From NCBI RefSeq assembly GCF_017498545.1, contig NZ_CP071793.1:186001-250000 (forward strand): a stretch of 64,000 nucleotides of DNA, written 5' to 3'. Positions 8,361 through 17,187 of the stretch are shown in pieces. The notes under the pieces are model-generated. The model did not search any database, was not told where the DNA came from, and saw only the letters and a program-made list of their open reading frames with translations. The stretch's first letter is position 1; the number at the start of each line of letters is the position of its first letter. Source of the stretch: Sulfidibacter corallicola (GTDB lineage Bacteria; Acidobacteriota; Holophagae; Acanthopleuribacterales; Acanthopleuribacteraceae). A program made the position numbers and the translations under genes.

Positions 8361-9407
8361 ATGCGATTTGGACAGCACTGGTACCGACATAAGGATGAGT
8401 GGCGACCTGGCCCCTGGTTACCCTTCCCGAATCTGGACCAAGCCTCGGACGCCGAATGTGATTTTGTCAGCGTTCTGGAACTCTGCACCACGGTCGACGC
8501 ATACCGCACTTGGCAGCAACACCATCGCGATCACGGCCGCAAGCCTAGCGAGCAGTCCCTATCCGTCCCGTTCAGAGGCCCGTTTTACGCCGATTTCGAT
8601 AGTGAGGACCAGCCCGAGATCTTGAGAATGGCGTTACACCGTGCCCTTGATCGATTGCGCCAAAGATCCGGGATCGATCCGCGCGCGTTTCGGTTGTGGT
8701 TCAGTGGCGGCAAGGGCTTTCACCTCATCATCCCCGCGAACTGGTTTGGTCTCGAAGGGTTCCAGCATCGGAAATTGCCCACCCTGTATCGGTATCTCAC
8801 CAAAGAGTTGGGCTTGGGAGAGATCTGCGATCCGGCCGTGTACAGTGAAGGGCGAGGACGGTTGTGGCGCGTCTCGTGGAAACGGCGCCCGAACGGCATG
8901 CGCAAGATCCCCATCACCTGGCAGGACCTCGCCCAAAGCACCGTCACCGATATGTGCCAATGGTCCGCAGGCAACGTCACATGGGTTCCAAAGCACATCC
9001 ACGCCAACGAACCCAATCCCTACTTGTGCCATGCGGTCAAACGGGCATGGGATCAATGGCGTCAAGATCGAAACAAGAACCTGCGGCCCCATTTCAATCG
9101 TAACCCCAAGCCGTTGGGATGGACGACCGAGCGCCGCCAACATCAAGATCGTCTCATTTCCGAGGCTCTACAAAGCCTGCCAAGCACCTACGCGGACGAC
9201 TACCAAACCTGGTTGACCGTCGGCATGGCCCTGCATCAAGCCTATCGTGGTTCCGACGAAGGGCTGAAGTTGTGGCGTGAATGGTCAGTACAGTCTCCCA
9301 AATTCGACGCTCGCGCGCTCGCAAGAAAATGGCGCTCGTTCAACTCGAATGGCCGAGACCGAGTGACACTTGGCACTCTGTTCTACCTGGCCAGAAAAGC
9401 CGGCTGA
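8361..9407 (+). CDS. Archaeo-eukaryotic-type primase with PriCT-2 domain
   Basis: This 348-residue protein starts at ATG 8361, five bases after AAGGAGGG; earlier in-frame starts at 8322 and 8340 lack such a site. The AEP catalytic signatures are visible: FYADFDSED with D78 and D80, then SGGKGFHL with H121, then a later DPAVYSEGRGRLWRV segment as candidate third motif. The C-terminal ~75 residues (from TWLTVGMALHQ through WSVQSPKFD to TLGTLFYLA) match the PriCT-2 pattern seen in mobile-element and phage primases. It probably primes replication of the element or complementary-strand synthesis after transfer. The 153 bases upstream hold no other gene. Confidence 0.8.
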   Translation: MRFGQHWYRHKDEWRPGPWLPFPNLDQASDAECDFVSVLELCTTVDAYRTWQQHHRDHGRKPSEQSLSVPFRGPFYADFDSEDQPEILRMALHRALDRLRQRSGIDPRAFRLWFSGGKGFHLIIPANWFGLEGFQHRKLPTLYRYLTKELGLGEICDPAVYSEGRGRLWRVSWKRRPNGMRKIPITWQDLAQSTVTDMCQWSAGNVTWVPKHIHANEPNPYLCHAVKRAWDQWRQDRNKNLRPHFNRNPKPLGWTTERRQHQDRLISEALQSLPSTYADDYQTWLTVGMALHQAYRGSDEGLKLWREWSVQSPKFDARALARKWRSFNSNGRDRVTLGTLFYLARKAG

Positions 9408-9449
9408 TCCAAATGGCTCCTCGTGGGGCTCGCAGGGCGCAATGTGGCA

Positions 9450-9525
9450 CACGAACCCCGGACCGGCAAGCTGCTCCTCCGTCGCTGGGCACTTGCCCGC
9501 CCGGGGTTCGTGCGCCTCCGCGCAC
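9450..9525 (+). promoter_or_regulatory. Nested inverted repeats between primase and HTH gene
   Basis: A perfect 12-bp inverted repeat, CACGAACCCCGG (9450-9461) with CCGGGGTTCGTG (9501-9512), encloses a second 6-bp pair GGCAAG (9465-9470)/CTTGCC (9492-9497). A further perfect hairpin GTGCGC (9510-9515)/GCGCAC (9520-9525) overlaps its right edge. There is no T run, so an ordinary terminator is unlikely. Candidates are an oriT or origin structure or an operator for the downstream HTH protein. Confidence 0.5.
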
Positions 9526-9553
9526 CCATCGAACCACCACCGAGGAGGCCTTC

Positions 9554-9985
9554 ATGGATCCACTCTTTGTTCATTCGGATGTTCCAAGTTCTCAAAGTGA
9601 CAGCCACATCCAAAGACCCCAAGGGGTGCTCATCGGAGGTTTCGAGATGACGGTTCAAAAACCCAGCGAGTTGATTTTTCAGGAGTTGTCCAGCTTTGCC
9701 AAAAAACACAACCTCAATCTCTCCGTGAAGGAACTCAGCACTTGGGCGGAGCGGATGTTCACGCGGCTCAACGGTCAACTCGTCACCCACAAGGAGGCCG
9801 CGGCCATGTTGGGGGTCAGCCCCGAGATGATGCACCACTACCGCAAGGACGCGTTGATCGAAGGCATCCCCAAGAACCCACACGCTGCCAGACCCCACTG
9901 GTTATACCAACTGTGCGACGTCCTTCAGCTCAAGAGCTACCGTGCCAGTCTCAGAGCCAAACGGCAGACATCGGGCCAGGCCTGA
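9554..9985 (+). CDS. Helix-turn-helix DNA-binding protein, excisionase/MerR-like
   Basis: This 143-residue protein starts at ATG 9554, behind GAGGAGG. The N-terminal half is polar and helical. A winged-helix or MerR-like HTH is visible at about residues 76-100 (THKEAAAMLGVSPEMM), followed by a short wing (RPHWLYQLCDVLQL) and a basic tail. Similar proteins next to integrases act as recombination directionality factors or as regulators of excision and transfer. It lies 54 bases upstream of the integrase and just after a strong inverted repeat that could be its target. The function is inferred from position. Confidence 0.6.
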   Translation: MDPLFVHSDVPSSQSDSHIQRPQGVLIGGFEMTVQKPSELIFQELSSFAKKHNLNLSVKELSTWAERMFTRLNGQLVTHKEAAAMLGVSPEMMHHYRKDALIEGIPKNPHAARPHWLYQLCDVLQLKSYRASLRAKRQTSGQA

Positions 9986-10039
9986 GAGCGGTTTCTGACT
10001 TGAGAACTCGAATCGATGTGAATGAAAGGAGCTAGATAC

Positions 10040-11548
10040 ATGGCAAAAAAAGGAAAACGATACATCGACCATTACTTAATGAAGGAGCGGGCCAAAGGAC
10101 GACGATTTTCCCAAGAACAGGAGAAACAGCTCGAGCGCCAATTCGAAGGTGTCTACCTGCACTCCGATGGGAGGCGTTTCATCGCGGTGGCCAACGTGCC
10201 CTACATCGACGCCAAAGGCCGGAAGCGCTACAAGCGTCCGGAAAAGACTTTCAAGACCGTGACGGATGCACGCAATTGGCTGGAAGAGAAGCGGGTCGAA
10301 TCGCGCAAGGGAGTCGAGGCCGCCGAGACAGCCGACCCCACCTTGGCGCAGATCATGGAGATCGCCCAACCCAAAAAGGAAATCCTCCCCACGTGGAACC
10401 GAGTTCAGCGGTGGTGGCGAACTATCCATGAATATTTTGGGTCAACACGAAAGGTCCGCACCATCAAGGATCGCGACATCATCGCCTACCAGGCATGGTT
10501 ACTGACAAGACCCAACGGCAAGCTCTGTCGGAGCGATGACGGGGACGCGACCTGTCCAACCATCCAACCCATCACGGTGAATGCCTATTGCGGAGAGTTG
10601 TTATGGCTCATCCGAGAGGCCCATCGTCTCGGGTTGATCAAGGTCATGCCCCAGTACACACCCATCGCGACATTCAGTCATCGTCCTTTGAATATCACGC
10701 TCCAAGATTTTCTAAAGGTAGTGGATGCCCTGCCACAACATCGTGCGCTTTTGCTGCTTGCTCTCAACACTGGCGCACGAAAGGGCGATATCTTTCGGCT
10801 CACCCTGGATCGAATTGCCAAGCGCGAAGTCTTGCAGGACGGAAAACGGGTAATGAAGACGGTGATCACGGTACGCTCGACCAAGACCAACAAAGAGAAC
10901 ATCCAGGTCCCGATGCTCCGCAAAGTCGAAGCGGCATTCGAGGCTCACATCAAGCAGCAGAACGCCTGGTTGCAAAGATTCTACAACGACATTGCCGATC
11001 CGAAGGCCCCCAACCACAAAAGGAGGGTCGCATGGTACCAGCGGTGCAGGGCCGCCTTGCATCACAAGGTGCAGAAACAAAACCAGAGCAAGTGCCCCAT
11101 CAAGGAAACACTACCTGATCTCAAACCATTGGCAGAGTTACGAGGGCCCGGGGACTTGAATCCCATGGGTCTGGTATTTGTCAGCAAGCAATCGCTTCGG
11201 CCGTACAAATCCATTGGGTGGGCTCTGGATAGCGCCATCAAAAGAGCGGGTGTGGCCGAGTTCTCCATGCACTCGGTTCGCCATTTGGCAACGACGGTTC
11301 TGCTCGATATCACCGGCGGAGACGTAGATCAGGTCCAACGCATCATCGGTTGGTCGAGTACGGCCATGTTGCAAATCTACGGGCACATTGCGCACCGACA
11401 TCTCAAAACCTTCGAGAAGTTCGATGAGTTGTTGGGCGATGCCGAAGAATGGGCCCAGGAAGATCAGACCCAATCCTCCCGTCTCAAAGCCAAAAAGTGG
11501 AAGTGGAAAAAGAAAGCTTCAGCAAGGAGAATGAACCGCGCTGAGTAG
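10040..11548 (+). CDS. int: Tyrosine site-specific integrase
   Basis: This 502-residue protein starts at ATG 10040, eight bases after AAAGGAG; an ATG at 10022 precedes that site. An N-terminal basic region and a SAM-like core-binding domain (about residues 115-215) lead to the catalytic domain. Visible catalytic positions are R247 (NTGARKGD), H411 and R414 (HSVRH), W438 (IIGW) and Y447 (IYGHI). The segment STKTNKENI after the first arginine supplies the usual lysine. An insert of roughly 100 residues between the lysine and the HxxR box lengthens the domain. It should integrate and excise the element. The last 40 residues are Lys/Arg-rich. Confidence 0.9.
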   Translation: MAKKGKRYIDHYLMKERAKGRRFSQEQEKQLERQFEGVYLHSDGRRFIAVANVPYIDAKGRKRYKRPEKTFKTVTDARNWLEEKRVESRKGVEAAETADPTLAQIMEIAQPKKEILPTWNRVQRWWRTIHEYFGSTRKVRTIKDRDIIAYQAWLLTRPNGKLCRSDDGDATCPTIQPITVNAYCGELLWLIREAHRLGLIKVMPQYTPIATFSHRPLNITLQDFLKVVDALPQHRALLLLALNTGARKGDIFRLTLDRIAKREVLQDGKRVMKTVITVRSTKTNKENIQVPMLRKVEAAFEAHIKQQNAWLQRFYNDIADPKAPNHKRRVAWYQRCRAALHHKVQKQNQSKCPIKETLPDLKPLAELRGPGDLNPMGLVFVSKQSLRPYKSIGWALDSAIKRAGVAEFSMHSVRHLATTVLLDITGGDVDQVQRIIGWSSTAMLQIYGHIAHRHLKTFEKFDELLGDAEEWAQEDQTQSSRLKAKKWKWKKKASARRMNRAE

Positions 11549-12229
11549 TCGGAAAAAGGCTCCAGAATTGGACTCCAACCCTTGGACCCGATTGAATCAA
11601 ATTCTTGATACTCGGTTTTTAGTAGGAAAAAAGTTGAAAGCATGTCACGAGACCAAGGTAAGACCTCAAATAAATGCCATATCGTCACCCATCATAACCT
11701 ATATAAATCAAGCTATTTGAAGCGCCTTGAGAAATTGATATTTCTCCTTGGATCGCTTCGAAGTGTCGGCCCAGCGGGCATAGCCAGTTCGATTTCGAGA
11801 AAGAAACAAACCACCTGGTTTCTGGCGAAGGGCCATGGCTCGTTCATCCGAAAAATTAGCAGGTTCCCGACAACATCGGAAGCCAGGAAAGGATCGGCAT
11901 TTGGTGTCACATCATGGTCCTGGCTTTCCTGGTTTCCATCATTTCTGCCTTCCTGATCAAGATTTGACGACGGCAAGACCCAGCTCAGGTTGAACACACC
12001 ACTTTGGTTCAAGAGAGTCACCGCTGGTCGGGATGGAACACGGCCCCTGTGGCGCACCTCGGGCATGATTCGATTGTGAGAATTTCGTTTCCCAAATTCG
12101 CAAAACGCAAGTATCGCCCAAAACACAAATAGATATTTATCAACAACTTATGCCATGGCATCACACTTGTACTCCCGAGTCATGAACGCGATTCACCATC
12201 GCCGTAACTCAGGCAAGAGGTATTATTTG
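11549..12229. other. Intergenic region right of the integrase
   Basis: This region of nearly 700 bases holds no gene that I can support. The first ~180 bases are less GC-rich than the surroundings and may include the junction of the integrated element, but no direct repeat marking an attachment site was found. The second half carries copy 1 of a dispersed repeat described separately. Confidence 0.6.
11762..12018 (+). repeat. Dispersed ~230-bp repeat, copy 1 (decayed small ORF)
   Basis: From GTCGGCCCAGCGGGC onward this sequence closely matches 31728-31979 and more loosely 24515-24737. The aligned frame reads IGIWCHIMVLAFLVS, a hydrophobic peptide that ends at TGA 11956-11958. In this copy the start codon found in copy 3 is changed, so the frame has no ATG. 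A complementary pair (AGCCAGGAAAG with CTTTCCTGGTTT) could also fold as a hairpin. Confidence 0.75.
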
Positions 12230-14092
12230 ATGCGTACGTTCGTCCTTTTTCTGCTCTCGTTGACGATCCAACTCCACGGTCAAGATCACCCGCAAACGGC
12301 ACGACCTCACGAGCACTGGAACCTTCGCGAACTTTTTCGCGATGCGGCCCATTGGGAAGCGCAAGCCAAGCACCTCACGAAATCGATCGAGGATCTAGGT
12401 AAATACAAGAACACGATCACGTCCGACAATACATCACTCAAAAAAACACTTGATCGGATTGCGGCGATACAAAAGGAAACGAATCGCCTTCAAACCTATG
12501 CCTATTTGCAGCAAAGCGTTCATTTAAACGACCGCGCAGCGCAAGACCGCCTGCATCGTGCAGACAAACTGGTCACGACGTTCCAGAACACGACCGCGTT
12601 CCTGAAGCCGGAACTGGCCGCGTTGGGCGCCGATCACCTCCGCAGGCTGGTGCAGGATCCCCTCCTGAAGGATCACCAAAAAACCTTGCGGGACATTCTG
12701 GACTACATGGACCACACCCTCGATGCCGACGCCGAGGCCGTGCTTTCGGCGGCACACGAAACCCTATGGGGTACTTTTCTGAACTACGATCGCCTGGTTT
12801 CTTCCGGGATGCTGTGGAAGGAAGTCACGCTCTCCTCCGGTGAGGTCCTGTTGGCCGACAAAGGGGCCCGGTCGAAGCGCATCGACAACGCGGAAGATCG
12901 TAAGCTACTGTCAGAAGCCTATTTAACCGCCTGGCACCAAATGGGGAACGCAATCGGGGAAATCTACAACACCCGGCTCAAGGGCCATGTCTTTTTGAGT
13001 CGTTCTCGGCGGTACCCGGGCGTCCTGGAACACGTCAACGCTTCGGCGCAAATCCCGAATGAGGTTACCGACACTCTGGTTCAGGTAGCCAGGGAGAACT
13101 TGGATCTCCTCCATCGCTATCTGTCGGTGCGCGGTCGGATCATGGGCCGTCGAGATCCGAGCTATGGCGATTTGCGACTTCCGTCCATCACTTCTCAAAA
13201 GCGATTCACCATCGAGGATGCCAAGCGGATTACCTCCTCGGCGCTGGCACCGTTCGGGAAGGAATACATCGACATACTGGAGCACGGGTTCCAAAACGAC
13301 TGGATGCATGCCTATCCTGCGGAACACAAGGATCGTGGTGCTTTTGTCGTGCCCGTTTATGACGTTCACCCCTACGTCATGTTAAATTTCGATCACACCT
13401 TCGCCGGCGTTGGGGAGTTCGCCCATGAATGGGGACACGCCGTTCATTTCGAACTCGCGAAAGCGAACAATGGTTATGATAGTTTCGAAGCGACGACCTA
13501 TGTTGCCGAGCTCGCTTCGACCACCAACGAAATCATGGTCGAAAACTACATGCTGGCAACCGACGATGATCCCCAAAATCAGCTCTACTATCTTATGAAG
13601 GCGCTCGGCACGATTCACGGATCTTTTTTCCGTACCGTCATGACCACCGAATTCGAAAAAAAGGCGATCGACGCAGTCTCGTCAAATACGCCCTTGACGG
13701 GAGACGAGATGAATGAAGTCTACCTAAATCTTCTCAGGGATTACTATGGACACCACGTCGATGTCATGCAGGTCGACCCAAAGTATGCGATAGAGTGGGC
13801 CATGCGCATTCAAATCATGTACAAGAGCTATTATATCTACAAGTATGCGACGAGCATCGCGGGAGCGACCGCTTTTGCCGAGCGGATGCACCACGGTGAA
13901 ACGAATGCGGCCGAAAGCTATATCCACCTGCTGAAAGCGGGGCAATCCGATTATGGATACCCCCTTCTGAAGAAAAATGGCGTCGATTTAGCGAACAAAT
14001 CGACCTACGACCCACTTTTTAAACGCATGGCCCGTTTACTGGAAAAAGCCGAAGACCTACTATCCAAAACTTCCGAGGCCGAACACCCATGA
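12230..14092 (+). CDS. Secreted M3-family oligoendopeptidase (PepF-like)
   Basis: This 620-residue protein starts at ATG 12230 behind AAGAGG; that start gives a clear signal peptide (MRTFVLFLLSLTIQLHG). An upstream ATG at 12155 would bury the signal. The M3 zinc motif HEWGH is at 399-403, and the third ligand is probably E427 in VAELASTTNE, the layout of PepF-type oligopeptidases. The enzyme should cleave short peptides, here outside the cytoplasm, unlike the cytosolic PepF of Firmicutes. It stands alone, converging on an ABC ATPase gene whose family also handles peptides, which may be a functional link. Family assignment is firm; the export prediction rests on the signal sequence. Confidence 0.88.
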   Translation: MRTFVLFLLSLTIQLHGQDHPQTARPHEHWNLRELFRDAAHWEAQAKHLTKSIEDLGKYKNTITSDNTSLKKTLDRIAAIQKETNRLQTYAYLQQSVHLNDRAAQDRLHRADKLVTTFQNTTAFLKPELAALGADHLRRLVQDPLLKDHQKTLRDILDYMDHTLDADAEAVLSAAHETLWGTFLNYDRLVSSGMLWKEVTLSSGEVLLADKGARSKRIDNAEDRKLLSEAYLTAWHQMGNAIGEIYNTRLKGHVFLSRSRRYPGVLEHVNASAQIPNEVTDTLVQVARENLDLLHRYLSVRGRIMGRRDPSYGDLRLPSITSQKRFTIEDAKRITSSALAPFGKEYIDILEHGFQNDWMHAYPAEHKDRGAFVVPVYDVHPYVMLNFDHTFAGVGEFAHEWGHAVHFELAKANNGYDSFEATTYVAELASTTNEIMVENYMLATDDDPQNQLYYLMKALGTIHGSFFRTVMTTEFEKKAIDAVSSNTPLTGDEMNEVYLNLLRDYYGHHVDVMQVDPKYAIEWAMRIQIMYKSYYIYKYATSIAGATAFAERMHHGETNAAESYIHLLKAGQSDYGYPLLKKNGVDLANKSTYDPLFKRMARLLEKAEDLLSKTSEAEHP

Positions 14093-14126
14093 CCTCGATC
14101 CTCTTCCCTGCGGTCGAAACGGGTTT

Positions 14127-15686
14127 TCAAAATTGAAGAACGCGACCCGGATGGGCCGCACACAACTCGCGATCGTGGGTGATCAACAGTACCGCGGCCT
14201 GGAAAGCCTGCTGGTACTCGGTCAACAGGGCCAACAGCTCGAACCGGGCCTCGATGTCCAGCGCCGCCAGCAGCTCGTCCCCGATCAGCAGGCGCGGACG
14301 CATGGCGAACGCCCGGCAGAGCTGCAACCGCTGGCGTTCCCCCATGGAGAACGCCGACGGCGGTTGGGCCAGATCCAAATCGGCCAGGCCCAATCGCGCC
14401 AGCAAGGCCGTGCAGGTCCACTCGGGAACGGCGGGCTTCGTTTGGGAATCGAACGCCCAAGCCAGTTGCTGGGCGACCGGTACGGCCGGATTGAAGGCGG
14501 CATCGCCGTGTTGGACGAGCAACTGGACGGCGCGCAATTGGGCCTCCGCACGACGTCGCCAATCGAAGGAGATCGCTTGGTGGGACAACGATAAGGTCCC
14601 GTGACAGGTGCCGCGTACGGGCAAGCCGGCCAACATGCGGGCCAGCGAGGTCTTGCCGCAACCGGAAGGGCCCATCAGCCAAGTCCACTGGCCAGGATGG
14701 AAGTCCAGATCCAAGTCGCGGAACAACCATCGCGATCCATAGGCCAGACCAAGGCCGCGACCGCGCAGCACCAGGTCGTCCACCTCGCCGCCTGATTCGG
14801 ACCCAGCGTCGGACGCCACTTCGGCCGTGCCGGCATCATCGGAGGCGAGCGGTACCGCGGGGTCGCGTTCCGGCGTTTCGGCGGCTTCCATCCGAGGGGC
14901 GGCGTCCCGCGCGATCATGGCGCGATCTTCCCAGTTGGGAACCGGCACCATGCCGCCCAACCGGTTCGCGGCCGCCAGCAAGGCACGGTGGTAAGGGTGC
15001 CGCGCCGATTCGAAGAAATCGACCGAGGCGCCCTCGAACAGGTGCCTGCCGCGGTGGAAGACCAGAACCCGATCGGCGTAGGCGCGAATCAGATCCAATT
15101 GATGGGTGACGAACACCAGCGTGCAGCCCTTGGAGAGAAGGCGCGAGCGCAGCAGGGCGAACAGCCGTCGCTCGGATTCGGCATCCAGCGAGGCCGCGGG
15201 TTCGTCACAGAACAGCCACCGTGGCTGGCGCGCCAACACCAGGGCCAGCATGATGCGTTGGCGCTCGCCGCCGGAAAAGGAGGCGGGGAAGCGCTGCAGG
15301 AGATCTTCGCCGGTGAGGCCCAGTTCGCCGAGCAGCTCCAGCGCGCGGGCGGCAGTGCCGCGTCCGGGCATGACCTCGCGGAAGTGGGCGCCGATGGTGA
15401 GCGCCGGGGTCAGGCCGCCGGCGGGATCCTGGATCAGGAGGCAGGCGCCGCTGGACGGCGCGAAGGCGGCCTCGGGCTCGGTACCACCGGCCCAACCGAA
15501 GAGACACTTCAGGAACAGGGACTTTCCGGATCCCGATGGGCCGGTGATCGCTACGGTTTCGCCGGCCCGAAAAACGAAGGGCTCGGTATCCAGCACCTTG
15601 CGCCCGCTGCCGCTGTGGCGCCGAAAGGCAGGCACGGCAACGGTTTCGGCGTCCGGAGGAAGTTGGTCACGCTCCACATCGACCAT
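14127..15686 (-). CDS. Fused two-domain peptide ABC transporter ATPase (DppD-DppF type)
   Basis: This 519-residue protein starts at ATG 15686. Domain 1 has Walker A GPSGSGKS (49-56), signature FSGGERQR, Walker B LFCDEPAASLD and the switch His in VTHQ. A ~60-residue acidic linker (residues ~255-315) joins domain 2 with Walker A GPSGCGKTS, signature FSMGERQRL and Walker B LLIGDELLAALD, then ITHD. The second half departs from consensus in its signature (SMGE) and Walker B (GDELL). Oligopeptide and nickel importers often use two such ATPases. No permease is adjacent; the binding protein and permeases at 45.9-49.5 kb are the only candidates in the window. It converges on the peptidase gene. Confidence 0.85.
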   Translation of the reverse strand: MVDVERDQLPPDAETVAVPAFRRHSGSGRKVLDTEPFVFRAGETVAITGPSGSGKSLFLKCLFGWAGGTEPEAAFAPSSGACLLIQDPAGGLTPALTIGAHFREVMPGRGTAARALELLGELGLTGEDLLQRFPASFSGGERQRIMLALVLARQPRWLFCDEPAASLDAESERRLFALLRSRLLSKGCTLVFVTHQLDLIRAYADRVLVFHRGRHLFEGASVDFFESARHPYHRALLAAANRLGGMVPVPNWEDRAMIARDAAPRMEAAETPERDPAVPLASDDAGTAEVASDAGSESGGEVDDLVLRGRGLGLAYGSRWLFRDLDLDFHPGQWTWLMGPSGCGKTSLARMLAGLPVRGTCHGTLSLSHQAISFDWRRRAEAQLRAVQLLVQHGDAAFNPAVPVAQQLAWAFDSQTKPAVPEWTCTALLARLGLADLDLAQPPSAFSMGERQRLQLCRAFAMRPRLLIGDELLAALDIEARFELLALLTEYQQAFQAAVLLITHDRELCAAHPGRVLQF

Positions 15687-15976
15687 CAGATAGGCACTCC
15701 CCGAATATGGAGGTCATCCTAACATGGGGGGTGGGTCGCGGTTCCCGGAAACCGAGAGATTCGTCGTGCGGGGTGGTGCGGTCGGGTGGGTGCATCGGGG
15801 GCGGTATGCCCGCTAACGGTCAGTTCCAGAGAGATCCGGGCTTCGCGGGTGGCTTCGATTGGGTTTTGGCTGGTGCCGTGCTCGGGAAGGTGGGATTCTC
15901 GGGATGGCCTGCGCGGGTGGTTTGGTAGCTTCGCCCTTGGGCCCGGAGATCAGCCGATTCAGCCGTCGCTTCGATT

Positions 15977-15997
15977 GGTTCACCAAGCTGGTGAACC
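15977..15997 (+). repeat. REP-like palindrome
   Basis: GGTTCACCA and TGGTGAACC form a perfect 9-bp stem around AGC. The element is preceded by TCGCTTCGATT and followed by TACAGGC, context that recurs with other copies. Confidence 0.8.
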
Positions 15998-16274
15998 TAC
16001 AGGCCTGGCACCCTTCTCGCGATGCGGGGACTTTGGGCTTTGCGGCCTTGTTGGTGTTCGATATGGGAGCAAAACAGCTTCGCTCTTTGGTGTAACTCAC
16101 TGTAGTTGCTTGGGTCGCTTCGAAGTGTCGGCCCAGCGGGCCAACCTACAGGCCAGGCACCCCTCTCGCGATGCGGGGACTTTGGGCTTGGCGGCTTCGG
16201 GTTGGGTTCGCCAGGGGGATTTCGGGCTTCGCTCTTTGGCTCAATTGATTGCTGTTGCTTGGGTCGCTTCGATT

Positions 16275-16295
16275 GGTTCACCAGGCTGGTGAACC
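16275..16295 (+). repeat. REP-like palindrome
   Basis: Same 9-bp stem as at 15977-15997 with GGC as the loop, again between TCGCTTCGATT and TACAGGC. Related copies lie at 45570-45590 (GGTTGAGCA arm) and 51818-51838. Confidence 0.8.
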
Positions 16296-16321
16296 TACAG
16301 GCTTTACGTTGCTTGCGTGCA

Positions 16322-16451
16322 TGCGGGCTCTCCGAAGCGGCTCGCTTCGTGTCGTTTCTTTCCCGAAATCGAGCGGGTATGCCCGCTGGTTCGCGGCTCT
16401 TATGTAACAAACTTGCTTGGAGTGCCCGAAAGCCGAGAGATTCGTCGTGCC
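16322..16451 (+). repeat. 130-bp duplicated segment, copy a
   Basis: This segment, TGCGGGCTCTCCGAA through ATTCGTCGTGCC, recurs at 16648-16777 with two visible mismatches. The core CGAAATCGAGCGGG-TATG-CCCGCTGG is palindromic. Its reverse complement appears next to dispersed-repeat copy 3 near 31700-31762. Confidence 0.85.
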
Positions 16452-16647
16452 AGTAGGTTGGGCCGCTGGCCCGACACATCGAAGCGATCCGCGCTTCGAA
16501 AGATCGAGTCGTAGAAGAGCGAAGCAGATAAGTCGGGCCACCGATCTCTCGATGGCGCAAAATATCTCTACCAAGTCGCTTCGATAGGTTGAGCAAGCTG
16601 CCATACCGGCCGTGCTCAACCTACAGGCTTTACACCTCTATTGCACG

Positions 16648-16777
16648 TGCGGGCTCTCCGAATCGGCTCGCTTCGTGTCGTTTCTTTCCCGAAATCGAGC
16701 GGGTATGCCCGCTGGTTCGCGGTTCTTATGTAACAAACTTGCTTGGAGTGCCCGAAAGCCGAGAGATTCGTCGTGCC
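16648..16777 (+). repeat. 130-bp duplicated segment, copy b
   Basis: Near-identical direct copy of 16322-16451, about 326 bp downstream. Both copies follow a palindrome-bearing stretch that ends in CCTACAGGCTTTAC. Confidence 0.85.
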
Positions 16778-17187
16778 CGGTAGGGGCATCAGGGGCGGGA
16801 AGCCCGCCGGATGAACTGGTCGAAGTAATCCATGCGAGGAGTTCCCGCATGCTGCGAGGGTCGGCGCGGCAGTAAGTTGGTCAGGGGCGGTAAGCTGGCC
16901 CCCGGCCGACACCCCGAAGTGACCAGGGCTGCGCAAATTCAGAACGCCAAAGAGCGAAGCTCCAATAAAAACAGGAGTTTCGGAATGTGCGACCAGCGGT
17001 CGCACCTACCGTGCCATACCGGCCGTGCCATACCGGCCCTGCACGACGCCCCTCTCACAAATGCGGGAACTCCCAAGCGATTCGCTTCGATAAGTTATCC
17101 ACCTGAAACCCGGCTCCCGGCCTGGGTGGCGACTTCGTGGTAAAAACAAAAACCGCAGTCACGCTTGAACGGATTGGAAAACCACCT

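Larger units (their letters stand above)
1..11548 (+). mobile_element. Right-hand part of an integrative conjugative-type element
   Basis: The first 11.5 kb read as one module on the plus strand, ending in a tyrosine integrase at 10040-11548. It holds small membrane proteins, a VirB6/TrbL-like protein, a VirB5/TrbJ-like protein, a type IV coupling ATPase, an archaeo-eukaryotic-type primase and an excisionase-like HTH protein. Genes overlap by a few bases (ATGA or GTGA junctions) or sit behind strong AGGAG sites, as in a conjugation operon. The left end, the relaxase and most of the secretion channel lie outside the window. No attachment-site duplication or tRNA target could be identified to the right of the integrase, so the right boundary is placed at the integrase stop by inference only. 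Confidence 0.7.
15687..17187. other. Repeat-rich intergenic region
   Basis: 1.5 kb without a supportable gene. It is built from REP-like palindromes (for example 15977-15997, 16130-16142 and 16275-16295), their degenerate relatives and a 130-bp duplication. Short open frames across it simply follow the repeats. Confidence 0.75.

Noticed and set aside
11549..12154. tRNA or attachment-site duplication next to the integrase
   Set aside because: No cloverleaf and no clear direct repeat could be found; the other end of the element is outside the window.
15687..17187. Possible third CRISPR array in the repeat-rich gap
   Set aside because: Repeats are palindromic, unevenly spaced and of different lengths, with no regular spacers.
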